Positions 15,706 through 25,530 of a stretch of DNA of 53,238 nucleotides are shown here, in pieces. Below the pieces are notes generated by a model. It saw only the letters and a list, made by a program, of their open reading frames with translations, had not been told where the DNA came from and searched no databases. This stretch comes from a virus. Where the stretch lies: positions 1-53,238 of IMG/VR virus record IMGVR_UViG_3300037189_009383. The stretch is one strand, 5' to 3'. The translations under genes were made by a program, and so were the position numbers. How positions within the stretch are numbered: position 1 is the stretch's first letter; every line of letters begins with the position of its first letter.

Positions 15706-18495
15706 TTATGCTGCAAAAGTTACTCGAATCCAATAAGGACCACCGCCACTATAAGTACCAGCATTTTTAGTAATGCGCAGTGTACCTGCAGCAGGTTTTG
15801 AAACTGACCAGCTACCGCCGTTACTGCTAGTTACTGCTCTGGTATCATACTGTTCAATAAAGTTACCAGCACCTCTAGCATTATACCAAGTGTCTAGTAA
15901 GCATCCGTAACCACCCCAGCTTGCATGTGAGAAACTTGCTTGAATATGATATGTATTAGCACTACCAGTATTATCATTAGCAATAGGAATATCAACATAA
16001 AAACTATCTACGCCACCACAGTTACCAGCAGTATAAAATACGCTTACACCGTTTATGTCTAGTCGACCAGTAGGAAATAATTTCCACTTATTGTCGTTAT
16101 CCCAAAAACCAAGACCAAGTGAGTTACTTGTACTTCCGCTACCAGCATAGTTAAATACTACTTTTGCTAAGTTATTTGTACTACCTGATTTACCTATACC
16201 AACTGATAAACCGCCCCCAGTCATATTACTCATAGTAAAGCTAGAGTGATTGCGGAAACCAGAGCTTAATGCAGAACTATCCTCAACATGAAATTTGTAA
16301 CCTGGCGCTGTGGCAATACCAACCTGACCATTAGCATCAATAAATAAACGTTGTACACCACTTCCATTTTCAAATACTGTTTCACCTGTAGAACTAAAAT
16401 ACATTCTACGAAGGGTACCTGTTATATCGTATAGTGCAAATGTTTCAGAATTTCCACCGTGTGTGCGAAAACCCCAAGATCTACCAGTACCATAAGTTCC
16501 TGAAAGAACTAAACTATATCCAGCTTCGTAATTGCCTTTTAGTTCTAGCGTACCTTGCGGGGTCGTAGTACCAATACCAACATTACCTGCACCCGTGAGA
16601 TTCATAGCGTAGTCAACACCAAAATGACCAAATGTTAGTAAGTTACCTGATGCAGCATCACTGTTCCATCTATACCCAATATAACCAGCATTTCTTGTAG
16701 ATCCAGATTTTCCAATCATATGAAGGAAAGTTGAACCGGCTGGCATTACTGAATCAAAAGCTTGAGATGCCCAAATAAATGAGCTTGACGAATCTGTAGC
16801 AGTAATACCAATTACACCTGTATTACTTGAACCTGTACTAGTAACACTTAATCTATTAGCTGGACTAGTTTCTCCTATACCAACACTACCACCGGCAGTA
16901 ATACGCATACGCTCACCAGAGTTAGTAATAAACTTTATATTACCAGTAGAAGTGGCATTTGCATAAGTCATATCTCCACCAGATTCGGCATCAATATACC
17001 CTGCCCACGTAGCTCCACGATACCAAGATAAATAACCGTTGGTAGTTGTGGCAACTCTTAAAACTTCACCATTTCCAGTTACATGTAGTTTTACTGCTGG
17101 ACTATCTGTACCTATACCAACATTACCACTAGGTAGTATTCTCGCCAATCGTGTGGCAGAGCCTGGAATACCTGTCCAAAAGTTAATACCTTCATCACTA
17201 TCTTTGTCATAATTAAATAGGTGTAATCCACGAGCACTACCACCAGAGGCAGGACTAGTACCAGTCATACCTTTCCAGTATCCAGTATTTTCTGTACTAC
17301 TGCTATTATTATAGCGCATAGCAATTTCGCCACTATAATTTACATTAATTTTATTTTCTACATATAGTTTAGCACCAGTATAATTTGCAGTAGCATTAAT
17401 TAATAAATCACCGCCAGCAGCTAAAATCATTGCTTGGGAAACAGTTTTTGTGTACCACTCGTAGTTACCGTTTGTGTCAACTCTAAAAGTACCGTTATTT
17501 GCACCAGCTTTGGTAAAATAAAATCCTTGGCTATCAGGACTATCAATACCAATACGCGCATTATTTGACCAATACACCTGTAGTGCTGTGGTTGCATTAA
17601 TATTTGAAGTAACTCCAATCATTAAGCGACCAGCATTATCAAAACGCGCTAATTCAGCCCAAGCAGTACCATTATAGCGACCAAAACTAAAGAAGTCACT
17701 TTGACTTGCAATACCTGGTGTAGCCGTACCTATAGTCCAAACTTTACCAGCAGCTGTTGTATTGCTAAAACGTAAAGTATTATCTGATTTTGCAAATGCA
17801 AATGCGTTTGCGCTAGTTGGCGGATTAGTGTCTGTTACGCCAAGTAAAAAGTTACCACTAGAGTCTATAGTTACATATGCTGCTGCATTACTAGAGTTCA
17901 TAATGCGGGTACCGCTAGTACCACTTTGTAGTTGTAACCAACCTTCTGAATCTGCGCGAATATATCCGTTGTCACCAAATGACATATATCCGCCATTTAG
18001 TTTAAAGTTACCACTGGTATCAATACGAACTTGTTCAGTATTACTTGTGTGGAAAGTTAGTGGGTAATAAGTACCTGTACCAAAACGATTTGATTGTACT
18101 TGAGCACTAGTGCCGTCAACCATATTAAATTGAGCAACACTTGAATTTGTGGGATCTGAAGCACCGTGTAGGTTAATAGCACTAATTGTTCCTGTGCCAC
18201 TTGGTAACACAGTTAGACGAGTAGCTGAATTAGCTGTGGTTGTTTGAAAAGCTGCGCGATTAGCTACTGTGCCATTACTAAAATCAGCAGTAATCTTTTG
18301 ACCAGTACTGCTGAAATTTAAATTACCAGAACTAATACCAACTGTGGCACTGAATACCGCTGCACCTGGATCAACAGGAGTATAGCCAAGTCTAGCTGCA
18401 ATTGCACTAGTGCTTAGGTCTACGCCTTCAATCGAAGCGTCTAGAATATTTCCGCCACCAACTAAACCTTGGAAGGGAGTATTTCCAATATACAT
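15706..18495 (-). CDS. Tail fibre with VGIGT repeats (fibre 1)
   Basis: A 929-residue fibre. It starts MYIGNTPFQGLVGGGNILDA and then LGYTPVDPGAAVF, a common fibre attachment element. The body carries many units of the type RIDSSGNFLLGVTDT and GNVGIGTTTPQGTL, paralogous to the two other large fibres. The last 120 residues (from VSVFYTAGNCGGVDSFY) form a separate tip domain that resembles lectin-like fibre ends. The start has ribosome site AAGGAG. Having three fibres suggests several receptors or a branched tip. Confidence 0.88.
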   Translation of the reverse strand: MYIGNTPFQGLVGGGNILDASIEGVDLSTSAIAARLGYTPVDPGAAVFSATVGISSGNLNFSSTGQKITADFSNGTVANRAAFQTTTANSATRLTVLPSGTGTISAINLHGASDPTNSSVAQFNMVDGTSAQVQSNRFGTGTYYPLTFHTSNTEQVRIDTSGNFKLNGGYMSFGDNGYIRADSEGWLQLQSGTSGTRIMNSSNAAAYVTIDSSGNFLLGVTDTNPPTSANAFAFAKSDNTLRFSNTTAAGKVWTIGTATPGIASQSDFFSFGRYNGTAWAELARFDNAGRLMIGVTSNINATTALQVYWSNNARIGIDSPDSQGFYFTKAGANNGTFRVDTNGNYEWYTKTVSQAMILAAGGDLLINATANYTGAKLYVENKINVNYSGEIAMRYNNSSSTENTGYWKGMTGTSPASGGSARGLHLFNYDKDSDEGINFWTGIPGSATRLARILPSGNVGIGTDSPAVKLHVTGNGEVLRVATTTNGYLSWYRGATWAGYIDAESGGDMTYANATSTGNIKFITNSGERMRITAGGSVGIGETSPANRLSVTSTGSSNTGVIGITATDSSSSFIWASQAFDSVMPAGSTFLHMIGKSGSTRNAGYIGYRWNSDAASGNLLTFGHFGVDYAMNLTGAGNVGIGTTTPQGTLELKGNYEAGYSLVLSGTYGTGRSWGFRTHGGNSETFALYDITGTLRRMYFSSTGETVFENGSGVQRLFIDANGQVGIATAPGYKFHVEDSSALSSGFRNHSSFTMSNMTGGGLSVGIGKSGSTNNLAKVVFNYAGSGSTSNSLGLGFWDNDNKWKLFPTGRLDINGVSVFYTAGNCGGVDSFYVDIPIANDNTGSANTYHIQASFSHASWGGYGCLLDTWYNARGAGNFIEQYDTRAVTSSNGGSWSVSKPAAGTLRITKNAGTYSGGGPYWIRVTFAA

Positions 18496-18505
18496 AGACT
18501 ACTCC

Positions 18506-18832
18506 TTAAACTAAGTATGAAATTACTGCGTCTGCTGAACTTGCTGCGCTTGCTGAGGCGGTAATTGAGTCGCCTTGTTCAATAACCACTTTTTGATCAC
18601 CGCCAACAATGGCCAGTGCACCGCCTGGTAGGACTGCGGCGTTCTTAATTAAGTATGCAGACGTTGCGTCTGCTTTTACAACACGGGCACTCACATTAAT
18701 TGTCGCACCTGTGGTATTGGCAATAGATAAGCCAATAAGAGTAGCTGTTTGTCCTGATGTGATTACAGGGGTTAGGGTACTAGGACTGGCGTCTACTCCG
18801 ATGTTTGCTGTTATTTTTGATTTGAAAGCCAT
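18506..18832 (-). CDS. Small beta-rich virion protein
   Basis: A 108-residue protein with the pattern of an Ig-like or jelly-roll fold: ATLIGLSIANTTGATINVSA, then VLPGGALAIVGGDQKVVIEQ and GDSITASASA. Proteins of this type are seen among tail or capsid decoration proteins of many phages. It lies in the fibre cluster, 10 bases from each neighbour. No Cys and no signal peptide. Probably a structural component of the tail tip or fibre base. Confidence 0.75.
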   Translation of the reverse strand: MAFKSKITANIGVDASPSTLTPVITSGQTATLIGLSIANTTGATINVSARVVKADATSAYLIKNAAVLPGGALAIVGGDQKVVIEQGDSITASASAASSADAVISYLV

Positions 18833-18841
18833 TTGTTGTCC

Positions 18842-19075
18842 TTATCCTAGAGCAATAGCCATAGCAATCGACTGGTTCAGTGATTCTGTTTGGCTATACA
18901 CTTGTAAATTTGTTCTTGCGGTAGGCAAGTCTGCTAGATCACCTAGATTAGCAGACTTGACCATTTTTAAACCGACTTCTGTGTTTAAGTTGATAAAGTT
19001 ATTATCAACTTCTTCATTTGTAAGAGGAGTACCTTTGGCGGTAGCACCCAATACACGAGTAATAATTGTTGCCAT
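18842..19075 (-). CDS. Short fibre-base protein
   Basis: A 77-residue protein. The segment GTPLTNEEVDNNFINLNTEV is a very common element at the start of phage tail fibres, but here it forms a free-standing small gene. It then has a short helical region with LADLPTARTNLQVYS. It may be an adaptor that links fibres to the tail or a detached fibre N-terminus. The start lies 18 bases after the preceding gene with ribosome site GGGGAT. Confidence 0.75.
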   Translation of the reverse strand: MATIITRVLGATAKGTPLTNEEVDNNFINLNTEVGLKMVKSANLGDLADLPTARTNLQVYSQTESLNQSIAMAIALG

Positions 19076-19093
19076 AGGTAATCCCCGTTAAAA

Positions 19094-19546
19094 TTAAGCT
19101 ACAGTTACTTTCCAAGTGATTGTTAGGGTGTCTAATGCACCTTTGTTAATCACGGCGAAAACTGTACGGCATAGCATTGTACCAGCACTAACGTTGTTGA
19201 AAATACCAGCTTCAGTAATAGCACCAGTACCTGTACCAGCTGGGAATGTTGCAACGTATTGAACTGCGTCATTAGTTACCGAAGTAGTAACAATAGTAGT
19301 ACTAGTTAGTGTAACACGGCCTAGTTCGCTACCAAGAGCACTGTTAGCAGCAGCAGCGGCAGTAGCACCAGCGCCAACAGCCATGTGGCTCATTGCAGTT
19401 GCTGTGGCATCTTTCATGCGGCTAGCGATATAAGCTAAACCTGTAGAAACTACTAAGTTATGCTCATCTTGTTGTTTTACGTTACCGTTTTCGTCCGTTA
19501 GAACTAGGGTCAACGTACCTTTAGTTTTGATGTTGTCTTGTAACAT
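19094..19546 (-). CDS. Tail-tip or baseplate-type virion protein
   Basis: A 150-residue protein. It starts MLQDNIKTKGTLTLVLTDEN with GNVKQQDEHNLVV, then a helical part (ARMKD-like SRMKDATATAMSHMAVGAG) and GAITEAGIFNNVSAGTMLCR, a pattern common in small phage tail proteins where a TEAGIFN motif is followed by a beta-hairpin. It fits a tail or fibre component. Ten bases separate it from the large repeat protein upstream. Confidence 0.78.
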   Translation of the reverse strand: MLQDNIKTKGTLTLVLTDENGNVKQQDEHNLVVSTGLAYIASRMKDATATAMSHMAVGAGATAAAAANSALGSELGRVTLTSTTIVTTSVTNDAVQYVATFPAGTGTGAITEAGIFNNVSAGTMLCRTVFAVINKGALDTLTITWKVTVA

Positions 19547-19555
19547 ATAAAATCC

Positions 19556-22507
19556 TTAATAAGTATATGTTTCACCTGTATACCCTAACTGTGCATAGTC
19601 CTGAGAGAAATAGCTCTGTAAAGTAAGTGAAATTGTTTGAGATGTTGATACTGACTCCAATTTTGTTGGAGCAGTAAGCAAGGTCACAGTATCGCTACTG
19701 TTAGTAATATCTGAAAGTGCTTTGTCAGTTGCAGCAGCGAATACTTCAGATAAAATTTGGGATTCATTAACTGATCTTAAGAAAGTAGTTAATGTTGTGA
19801 CTACGTCCGAATTGGTAGCATAATCAGCAAGTACTTTGTCAATTGCAGCGTACTCATCGTCGCCAACAGTTGCAGCACCGTAAAAGTCGTCTGTGGCATC
19901 TACTAGTTCTGAGAACTCGGTAGTGGCATCTTTGCCAACGACCTCTGATGTTGTAGTAGTATCTAGCGGTCGTTTGATTACATCAAGTGTTTGTGCATCA
20001 CTTGTTGTGGTTGTTTCAGTTGCAGGTTTGGTAGTGTCTAGACTAACTGTATCAGTTTGCGCTATACCATCACTATAACTTCTAAGCGCAGTCCATTCAC
20101 TGGTAAATAACTCTAAGATACTTGCCACATCAGTGCGTGGCGTTGAAAAATCTTGAGCGACTGTTTCCGCAGTGTTTGCAGTTTCACGCTTGTCTAGGCT
20201 TGTATCGTATGCGGTAGCTTCACTTGTAACAACCGTTTCGTATTTGGCCGGCTCAATGCTTTGCGTGAATAAATCAATTTGTGCAACTGTTTCAGTTCTG
20301 GATGTTTCAAAAGCTTGTTGAACTGTTTCTGATATAGTAGCAGTTTCAGTTCGTGATGTTGAAAAATCAACTTGAAATCTTTCTGATGTTGTTACAGTGT
20401 CTAACAGCGATTTAGCAAAATCAAATGTTGCCTGATCTGCGCTGATTGCAGTTTCTAAGAATGTTCTGTAAAATTCAGCAACAGTAGTTATGGTTTCCGA
20501 ATTAGTTGCATAGTCGGCAAGTACTTTGTCAACTGTTGCAATTTGATCATCGTCAATGTTAGCAGCACCATAAAAGTCATCAGTTGCATCTACTAGCTCC
20601 TCGTAAACACCATAAAAGTCAAATGTTTGCTGTTCGCTTGTTGCGGCTTGGTCATTTGAGAATTTTTCAACAGCTCTGGTAAACAATTCTGTAAACACAG
20701 CTTGGTCAGAACTAACACGCTCTACAAGTTGTTCAATACGTTCGGTTGTTTGTGTTAGTTCTGCAAAAACTCTAACTGCTTGGTAGAATCTGCTAAAGTC
20801 ATCTGTGGTAGTTGCTTGGTCTGAGTATACAGTGCTTGTGGCAATGGTTGCTTGTTCTGAACTAGTAGCTTGATCTATACTAGTTTGTTCGACATCGAAT
20901 GATTTTGTTTCTGATGTAGTGGTTTGATCGTTGTTGACTTTGTAAACATCTGAGTTAGTTAACTCACTATTACTGGTCTGATCACTAACAACTTTTGTGG
21001 CAGCTAGTTCCGCTTGTTCCAACATTGTGGCTGTTTCGTAAAACAACCTAATATACTGTACTACTCGATCAAAGTTCTCTGAGAATGTGCTGTAATCGGC
21101 AAGTACTTTGTCAATGCTAGCATACTCATCATCATCGATGTTTGCTTCGCCATAAAAGTCATCTGTGGAGTCTACTAGGTCTTCGAATTGTTTTGTTACT
21201 ACAATTTGAGTAATTTGGTCTCTGGCATGAACAGCTTTGAATGTATAATCTGTTATGTCAAATACATAATCTTCTAAGAAGTAGTCAATCTCATTGATAT
21301 TTAAACCAATTAGTTTGGTTAGCAATAACTCAGCAATCGATACTTGATCGTCATCTGCTGGTTTGCTAAAATCTTTGGCTGCTTGATCTGTGGCTGTTGC
21401 TTGATCTGCTATATCTGGTTTATCAACATCAAAGTAGTATTCTTCTGTTTGAGCTGTAAAACTATCGCTGCTGGTTTGACCAACATCCAGGGTTTGTAGG
21501 TCTGAATTTGTAGCTTGGTCAACCAAATCTGGTTTGACAACATCAAATGCTTGTTGTTCGCTGGTAGTAGCCGTATCTTCACGATCAGGCTTTGTGATAT
21601 CAAATACCTGTAGCTCACTGTTTGTTGTTTGATCTAATTTGCTAAGCGCTATGGTAGCAAACTGTAAATCTGCATTTACAACTTGGTCCGTTTTAGGAAT
21701 CTGTGGCTCTAAGTAAGCTTGTTCGCCAAGTGCGGCCTGATCTTCTACATCTGGTTTATCTATGTCAACCGAAAATGTTTCTTCAGGGCGTATCCACTCT
21801 AAAACAACTTTATAAACATCTGCGTACTCGTCATCATCAATATTAGCAGCACCATAAAAGTCATCGGTCATAAATGCCGTGTCTTCAAAAGTTCTGTTAA
21901 AATCTACAATTCGAGTTAAAACATCTGTGAATCCAATTGTTTGATCTTGTAGGTCTTTGCCTACTAAGATAACTGCGTAACTTAGGTTGGCTAGTGCAGT
22001 TACATCTGCTAAATACTTGCCTACATCTGTGCGTAATAAATCACTACTGTTTGATAAGTCTAAAAGTACTTTTTGGAAGTCTTTTTGTAACAGCTCGGTA
22101 TTAGTTGTAGAATCTGTGTAAGTTCTGTATGCAGTCCAAACTCTGTCAAATACGTCCGATGTAGTTGTAATGTCTTGGAGAACTTTTTGTAGTAATTTGC
22201 GTACTTGTTCGTCTGTGGTAGATAAGTCGCTTAAGTTCTTAAAAACTTGTTTGACTGCTTGTTCGTTTAATTTAAATTCATCACTTAAAAATTTAAATAA
22301 TCGTGGGTCTGGAATATTTTCCTCGCCCATGTTGGTAGCTGTAAAATTTAACGCTACATCATTTAATTGTGTTATTACTGGTAGTGCACCAGGAATACCA
22401 GAAGCAATTTCACTAGTAGCTGGTGCATTACCTACTATATTTGCAGTTTCTACCTGCCCAGTATACGTTGTAGCTGTTAGTAAAATTTGTCTAGTATCTA
22501 GTGTCAT
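19556..22507 (-). CDS. Very long acidic repeat protein of the tail tip
   Basis: A 983-residue acidic protein built of short repeats. A unit near DxxTTSExxxFDV recurs every 15-25 residues, and a longer unit (DDFYGAANIDDDEYAxxDKV followed by LADYATNSE) occurs four times (near residues 217, 460, 656 and 876). The first 80 residues and the last 40 (ending YTGETYTY) differ and may be attachment domains. It has few cysteines and no signal peptide. The layout suggests an elongated fibre or spike subunit. The many Asp and Glu could bind calcium, but no EF-hand is visible. Confidence 0.78.
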   Translation of the reverse strand: MTLDTRQILLTATTYTGQVETANIVGNAPATSEIASGIPGALPVITQLNDVALNFTATNMGEENIPDPRLFKFLSDEFKLNEQAVKQVFKNLSDLSTTDEQVRKLLQKVLQDITTTSDVFDRVWTAYRTYTDSTTNTELLQKDFQKVLLDLSNSSDLLRTDVGKYLADVTALANLSYAVILVGKDLQDQTIGFTDVLTRIVDFNRTFEDTAFMTDDFYGAANIDDDEYADVYKVVLEWIRPEETFSVDIDKPDVEDQAALGEQAYLEPQIPKTDQVVNADLQFATIALSKLDQTTNSELQVFDITKPDREDTATTSEQQAFDVVKPDLVDQATNSDLQTLDVGQTSSDSFTAQTEEYYFDVDKPDIADQATATDQAAKDFSKPADDDQVSIAELLLTKLIGLNINEIDYFLEDYVFDITDYTFKAVHARDQITQIVVTKQFEDLVDSTDDFYGEANIDDDEYASIDKVLADYSTFSENFDRVVQYIRLFYETATMLEQAELAATKVVSDQTSNSELTNSDVYKVNNDQTTTSETKSFDVEQTSIDQATSSEQATIATSTVYSDQATTTDDFSRFYQAVRVFAELTQTTERIEQLVERVSSDQAVFTELFTRAVEKFSNDQAATSEQQTFDFYGVYEELVDATDDFYGAANIDDDQIATVDKVLADYATNSETITTVAEFYRTFLETAISADQATFDFAKSLLDTVTTSERFQVDFSTSRTETATISETVQQAFETSRTETVAQIDLFTQSIEPAKYETVVTSEATAYDTSLDKRETANTAETVAQDFSTPRTDVASILELFTSEWTALRSYSDGIAQTDTVSLDTTKPATETTTTSDAQTLDVIKRPLDTTTTSEVVGKDATTEFSELVDATDDFYGAATVGDDEYAAIDKVLADYATNSDVVTTLTTFLRSVNESQILSEVFAAATDKALSDITNSSDTVTLLTAPTKLESVSTSQTISLTLQSYFSQDYAQLGYTGETYTY

Positions 22508-22515
22508 AGTGTTCC

Positions 22516-23106
22516 TTAATCGTCAGCGCTGTAAGTAGGGCTGAATAGGATTTCTACCATACCTCGAATAGGTTTCCAAGTACGTCTAAAAATATTGTCT
22601 TGTGGCTCAGTTACTCGTAACTCAAAGAATCCGTAAACTGGAGTAGTAACTGTTGGTACTTGTCCCCATGTAGAACCTAAAGTTTTTGGAAACTGTAAGT
22701 ATACTTTACTTAGTGTAGTTTCTAACCAATTAGGGTCTAAGTCTGGTGTTACTGTATTTGTAAGGGCTACGCCAGCTATTAGTTTATAGTATTTGCCACC
22801 ATAATAAACTACTTCTTCTTTGTTGTAAGCCTGAGCTGAATCCCAGTTACCACGATTTGTTGGAACTCTAACAACTAAGACGTTTGTTATGCCGCCGTCT
22901 TTAACCGTTGTAGGAGTAGTAGTTTGTTCAGGAATATTATCGGCTTCTACAACTACTGCTTCGTATGTGTAGCCAGCCATTACGTTTTCTACAAAGTTTA
23001 AGGTAATAGGAAACTCTAATTGCTCGCCTCTTACAAAACTCCAAAGTACGTCACCGCCATCTGTTATAAGGTCATTAGCTGGGTCTAACAGTCTAGATCT
23101 TGCCAT
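22516..23106 (-). CDS. Virion protein with carbohydrate-binding-like motif
   Basis: A 196-residue protein. Residues around 85-130 (GNWDSAQAYNKEEVVYYGGK, then YYKLIAGV) resemble the W...Y-x-x-G-x-x-V-x-Y-x-G-x-x-Y core of CBM5/12-type carbohydrate-binding modules. The flanks are beta-rich. The start is set at ATG 23106, since the ribosome site AAGG lies 11 bases upstream; a GTG six bases earlier would be too close to it. It overlaps the upstream gene by 14 bases. Probably a tail-tip protein touching host glycans. Confidence 0.75.
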   Translation of the reverse strand: MARSRLLDPANDLITDGGDVLWSFVRGEQLEFPITLNFVENVMAGYTYEAVVVEADNIPEQTTTPTTVKDGGITNVLVVRVPTNRGNWDSAQAYNKEEVVYYGGKYYKLIAGVALTNTVTPDLDPNWLETTLSKVYLQFPKTLGSTWGQVPTVTTPVYGFFELRVTEPQDNIFRRTWKPIRGMVEILFSPTYSADD

Positions 23107-23440
23107 ATGCACCGCCTTGTCTTAATGCTTTAAAGCTACTTACTTCATTAGTAAGTGCAATAACTTCTGTTTGTAATCGCTGATTTTCTACAGTCAACAT
23201 TTGTAGTTGTGTATTTAATGCAATTACTTCGTTGTGTAATCTACCTAGCTCTACACTAAGAGCTGTATTCTGTTGGCTCATACGTTCCAATTCATTATGC
23301 ATAATTTTGATAATTGAATTTTCTGCGTCTGTGGTTTGCCAATGTTTTATGATTTTTTGAATTCCAAGCATTACAACGATAGCTGCCATAGCAACCGCGC
23401 CAAACGCTTGAATTAAATTTTCAGGGACTAGTTCCGGCAT
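23093..23440 (-). CDS. Small membrane protein with coiled coil
   Basis: A 115-residue protein starting MPELVPENLIQAFGAVAMAA, with one membrane helix at about residues 9-28 and a following long heptad-rich coiled coil (residues 40-105: MHNELERMSQQNTALSVELG and following). The start at 23440 is chosen because of a strong ribosome site (AAGGAG, 8-base spacing); the reading frame is open further upstream but lacks one. It is the first gene after the strong promoter at 23566-23594. The shape recalls small holin-like or spanin-like proteins; function unknown. Confidence 0.72.
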   Translation of the reverse strand: MPELVPENLIQAFGAVAMAAIVVMLGIQKIIKHWQTTDAENSIIKIMHNELERMSQQNTALSVELGRLHNEVIALNTQLQMLTVENQRLQTEVIALTNEVSSFKALRQGGAYGKI

Positions 23441-23565
23441 TAGATATTCTCCTTGCTTATTGCGGCTAGTTAGCATAACTAAGCTAATTCTATTATATTA
23501 TGGTGTTTCAAACTAGCTTTCCGCTTGTCAAGAAAAAATTTAAACACCTGTGGACATTTTGTATT

Positions 23566-23594
23566 ATTATATCATAAGGGCAGGCTAATGTCAA
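23566..23594 (-). promoter_or_regulatory. Consensus sigma70 promoter for the fibre and lysis half of the late region
   Basis: On the minus strand: TTGACA, 17-base spacer, TATAAT, with an extended TGA just before the -10. The nine bases before the -10 (CCCTTATGA) are identical in the promoter at 35075-35103. It follows a terminator and restarts leftward transcription towards 23.4 kb. Confidence 0.92.
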
Positions 23595-23598
23595 CATA

Positions 23599-23630
23599 AA
23601 AAAATACCAGCCCTATGGCTGGTATTTTTG
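23599..23630 (-). terminator. Intrinsic terminator after the gpJ C-terminal gene
   Basis: A stem AAAATACCAGCC with GGCTGGTATTTT around a CTAT loop, flanked by T-runs on both strands, so it may work in both directions. It lies just downstream of the gene ending at 23659 and a few bases before the next promoter. Confidence 0.92.
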
Positions 23631-23658
23631 TTTTGTTTAGCGGCAAATAATAATTGTA

Positions 23659-25518
23659 CTAAACCGTAATGGAGATATATTTATTCTGAAAATCTACTAT
23701 AAACTTTTCATCTGGAGACTTAATGGCAAGGTCAACTTTAATTGTACCAGCTGTGATTTTACTAGCACTCAAACTATCAATTTTAGCACTAGTAATTGCT
23801 GCATCAGCAATTTTTGCAGTAGTAATAGTTGCATCTGCAATAAAAGCTGTTTTTAAGTAAGTACCTGCTGGAACATCTATACCATCTATTTTGGTAGTTT
23901 GTGTTAGTACAAAAAATGGACTAGCGCTATTAGCATTAATTCCTGACGCTACGGGAGCAATTGAAAATTTATCGGCTACAATAGCAAAATTACTTGTAGA
24001 ATCGCCAGCAGCCGTAGTTGTACTAGATAATCCGAAACCTGCTACATACTTGGCATTATTTGTACCTGTTTGAACTTTAACAGTATATTGGGCAGTAGCA
24101 CCATCTGAACCAGCAACTGTTCGGGCAAGTGTTTGTACAGCACCATTATAGTCAGTTGCTACCGCTTGTACACTAGTTAAGGAACTAGCAGCACTTGTAG
24201 CTGAGCCAGCTGCATTAGTTTCTGATGTAGCAGCATTAGTTGCACTTACACTAGCTGCTGCTGCTTTAGTAGTTGCAGTAGTTGCCGATGTTGCCGCACT
24301 AGTAGCTGAAGTACCTGCATTAGTTGCCGATGTTGCCGCACTAGTAGCTGAATTAGATGCGGCAGTTGCTTTTTCACCAGCTGTTGTAGCAGAAGTAGCT
24401 GCAGTAGTTGCTGAAGTAGCGGCAGCGCTTTCGCTACTGGCGGCATTAGTTGCAGATGTAGCGGCAGATGTAGCGCTAGTACCAGCTTCTGCGGCTTTTG
24501 TACTAGCAGTTGTAGCAGAAGTAGCTGCAGCTCCAGCACTAGTTCCTGCATTTGTTTCAGATGTAGCAGCATTAGTAGCAGATGTGGCAGCCGCTGTTGC
24601 TGATGTAGCAGCATTAGTAGCTTTTGTAGTAGCAGTAGTAGCGGCTGTTTCAGCACCCGTTTGAGCTGCAATGGCTGCTGTTTTAGCAGCTAGTGCGGCA
24701 GCAGCATTAGTTGCTGAGTTAGCAGTATCACCATAAGTAGTAATTAATCCGGTTACTTTATCTACCAAACCAGTACTAGCTGTATCAATTAAGTCAATAC
24801 GAGTACTAAGCGAAGTAGCTAATTCGCTAGCAGTTAACTGTTTATTTAATACTCCTAAAAGTGAAGTTACATCTTGTCCAGTTGTGGTCTCATTGCCGCT
24901 TGTACCACCACTTGCTACAGCACTAAAGTATCCGTCATTAGTTTCCCACTTTAACCATATATGCCATGTAGTACCTGGGTTGGAACTCATGGTAAAAATT
25001 GTACCAGTAAATTCAGCAACTTTTGTGGCATTAGCAAATACAATACTAGCTGCTGGCGTTGATGCAGTGGTTTTCATTGCATAGACATGAGTCTTTTTAT
25101 GACCACGTCCTTGCGAATAAACTGGACTATCGTGTTGAATAAATACACTTGTAATTGCTGAACTAACTGTAACACCAGTTGGAGTAGGTGGTGGTGTATT
25201 ATCTACTGTTGTAGAGCCGTACGCAGGTATAGCACTTAGCTGATCACTAATTGTATAGTAATCCGGCTCAATTTCACTGATAAGTGCGTATTTTACATAA
25301 TATGTGGCACGGGCAGTCAAGCCACTAATAGTAGCTATAAGCCCTGCACCGTCATAAACTAATGTTCCTTGCCCTTGGCTAGGGTCAAAACCACTTGTGG
25401 TAGAGTACCACACTTTTAAACCAATTAAGTCGTCGCGTGGCGTTACCCCATCTGAGTCCAATGGACGAGCCACGGATAAAACTAACGAATCAATACCTGG
25501 GGATAAAGAAGCTGACAT
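23659..25518 (-). CDS. Central tail fibre, gpJ C-terminal-like with Ala/Ser/Thr repeats
   Basis: A 619-residue protein. Residues 1-215 hold two fibronectin-III-like domains (GLTARATYYVKYALI; PTGVTVSSAITSVFI). Residues 240-440 are a low-complexity rod of about 15-residue units such as ATSATNAATSETNAGTSAGA, which in phage fibres form trimeric coiled rods. Residues 455-619 match the C-terminal domain of lambda J-type proteins (DUF1983): QYTVKVQTGTNNAKYVAGFG, FAIVADKFSIAP, and SAKIDSLSASKITAGTI at the end. The large tail tip gene upstream lacks this domain, so the J module is split in two genes here. Confidence 0.85.
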   Translation of the reverse strand: MSASLSPGIDSLVLSVARPLDSDGVTPRDDLIGLKVWYSTTSGFDPSQGQGTLVYDGAGLIATISGLTARATYYVKYALISEIEPDYYTISDQLSAIPAYGSTTVDNTPPPTPTGVTVSSAITSVFIQHDSPVYSQGRGHKKTHVYAMKTTASTPAASIVFANATKVAEFTGTIFTMSSNPGTTWHIWLKWETNDGYFSAVASGGTSGNETTTGQDVTSLLGVLNKQLTASELATSLSTRIDLIDTASTGLVDKVTGLITTYGDTANSATNAAAALAAKTAAIAAQTGAETAATTATTKATNAATSATAAATSATNAATSETNAGTSAGAAATSATTASTKAAEAGTSATSAATSATNAASSESAAATSATTAATSATTAGEKATAASNSATSAATSATNAGTSATSAATSATTATTKAAAASVSATNAATSETNAAGSATSAASSLTSVQAVATDYNGAVQTLARTVAGSDGATAQYTVKVQTGTNNAKYVAGFGLSSTTTAAGDSTSNFAIVADKFSIAPVASGINANSASPFFVLTQTTKIDGIDVPAGTYLKTAFIADATITTAKIADAAITSAKIDSLSASKITAGTIKVDLAIKSPDEKFIVDFQNKYISITV

Positions 25519-25530
25519 ATTTGGATCCTA

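Noticed and set aside
20570-20590. Second hammerhead-like CUGAUGA on the minus strand near 20.58 kb
   Set aside because: It is within a coding repeat and is not followed by a stem and GAAA.
24246-24671. Leu/Gln-rich minus-strand ORF of 141 residues
   Set aside because: It is a frame-shifted reading of the Ala/Ser/Thr repeats of the fibre gene 23659-25518.
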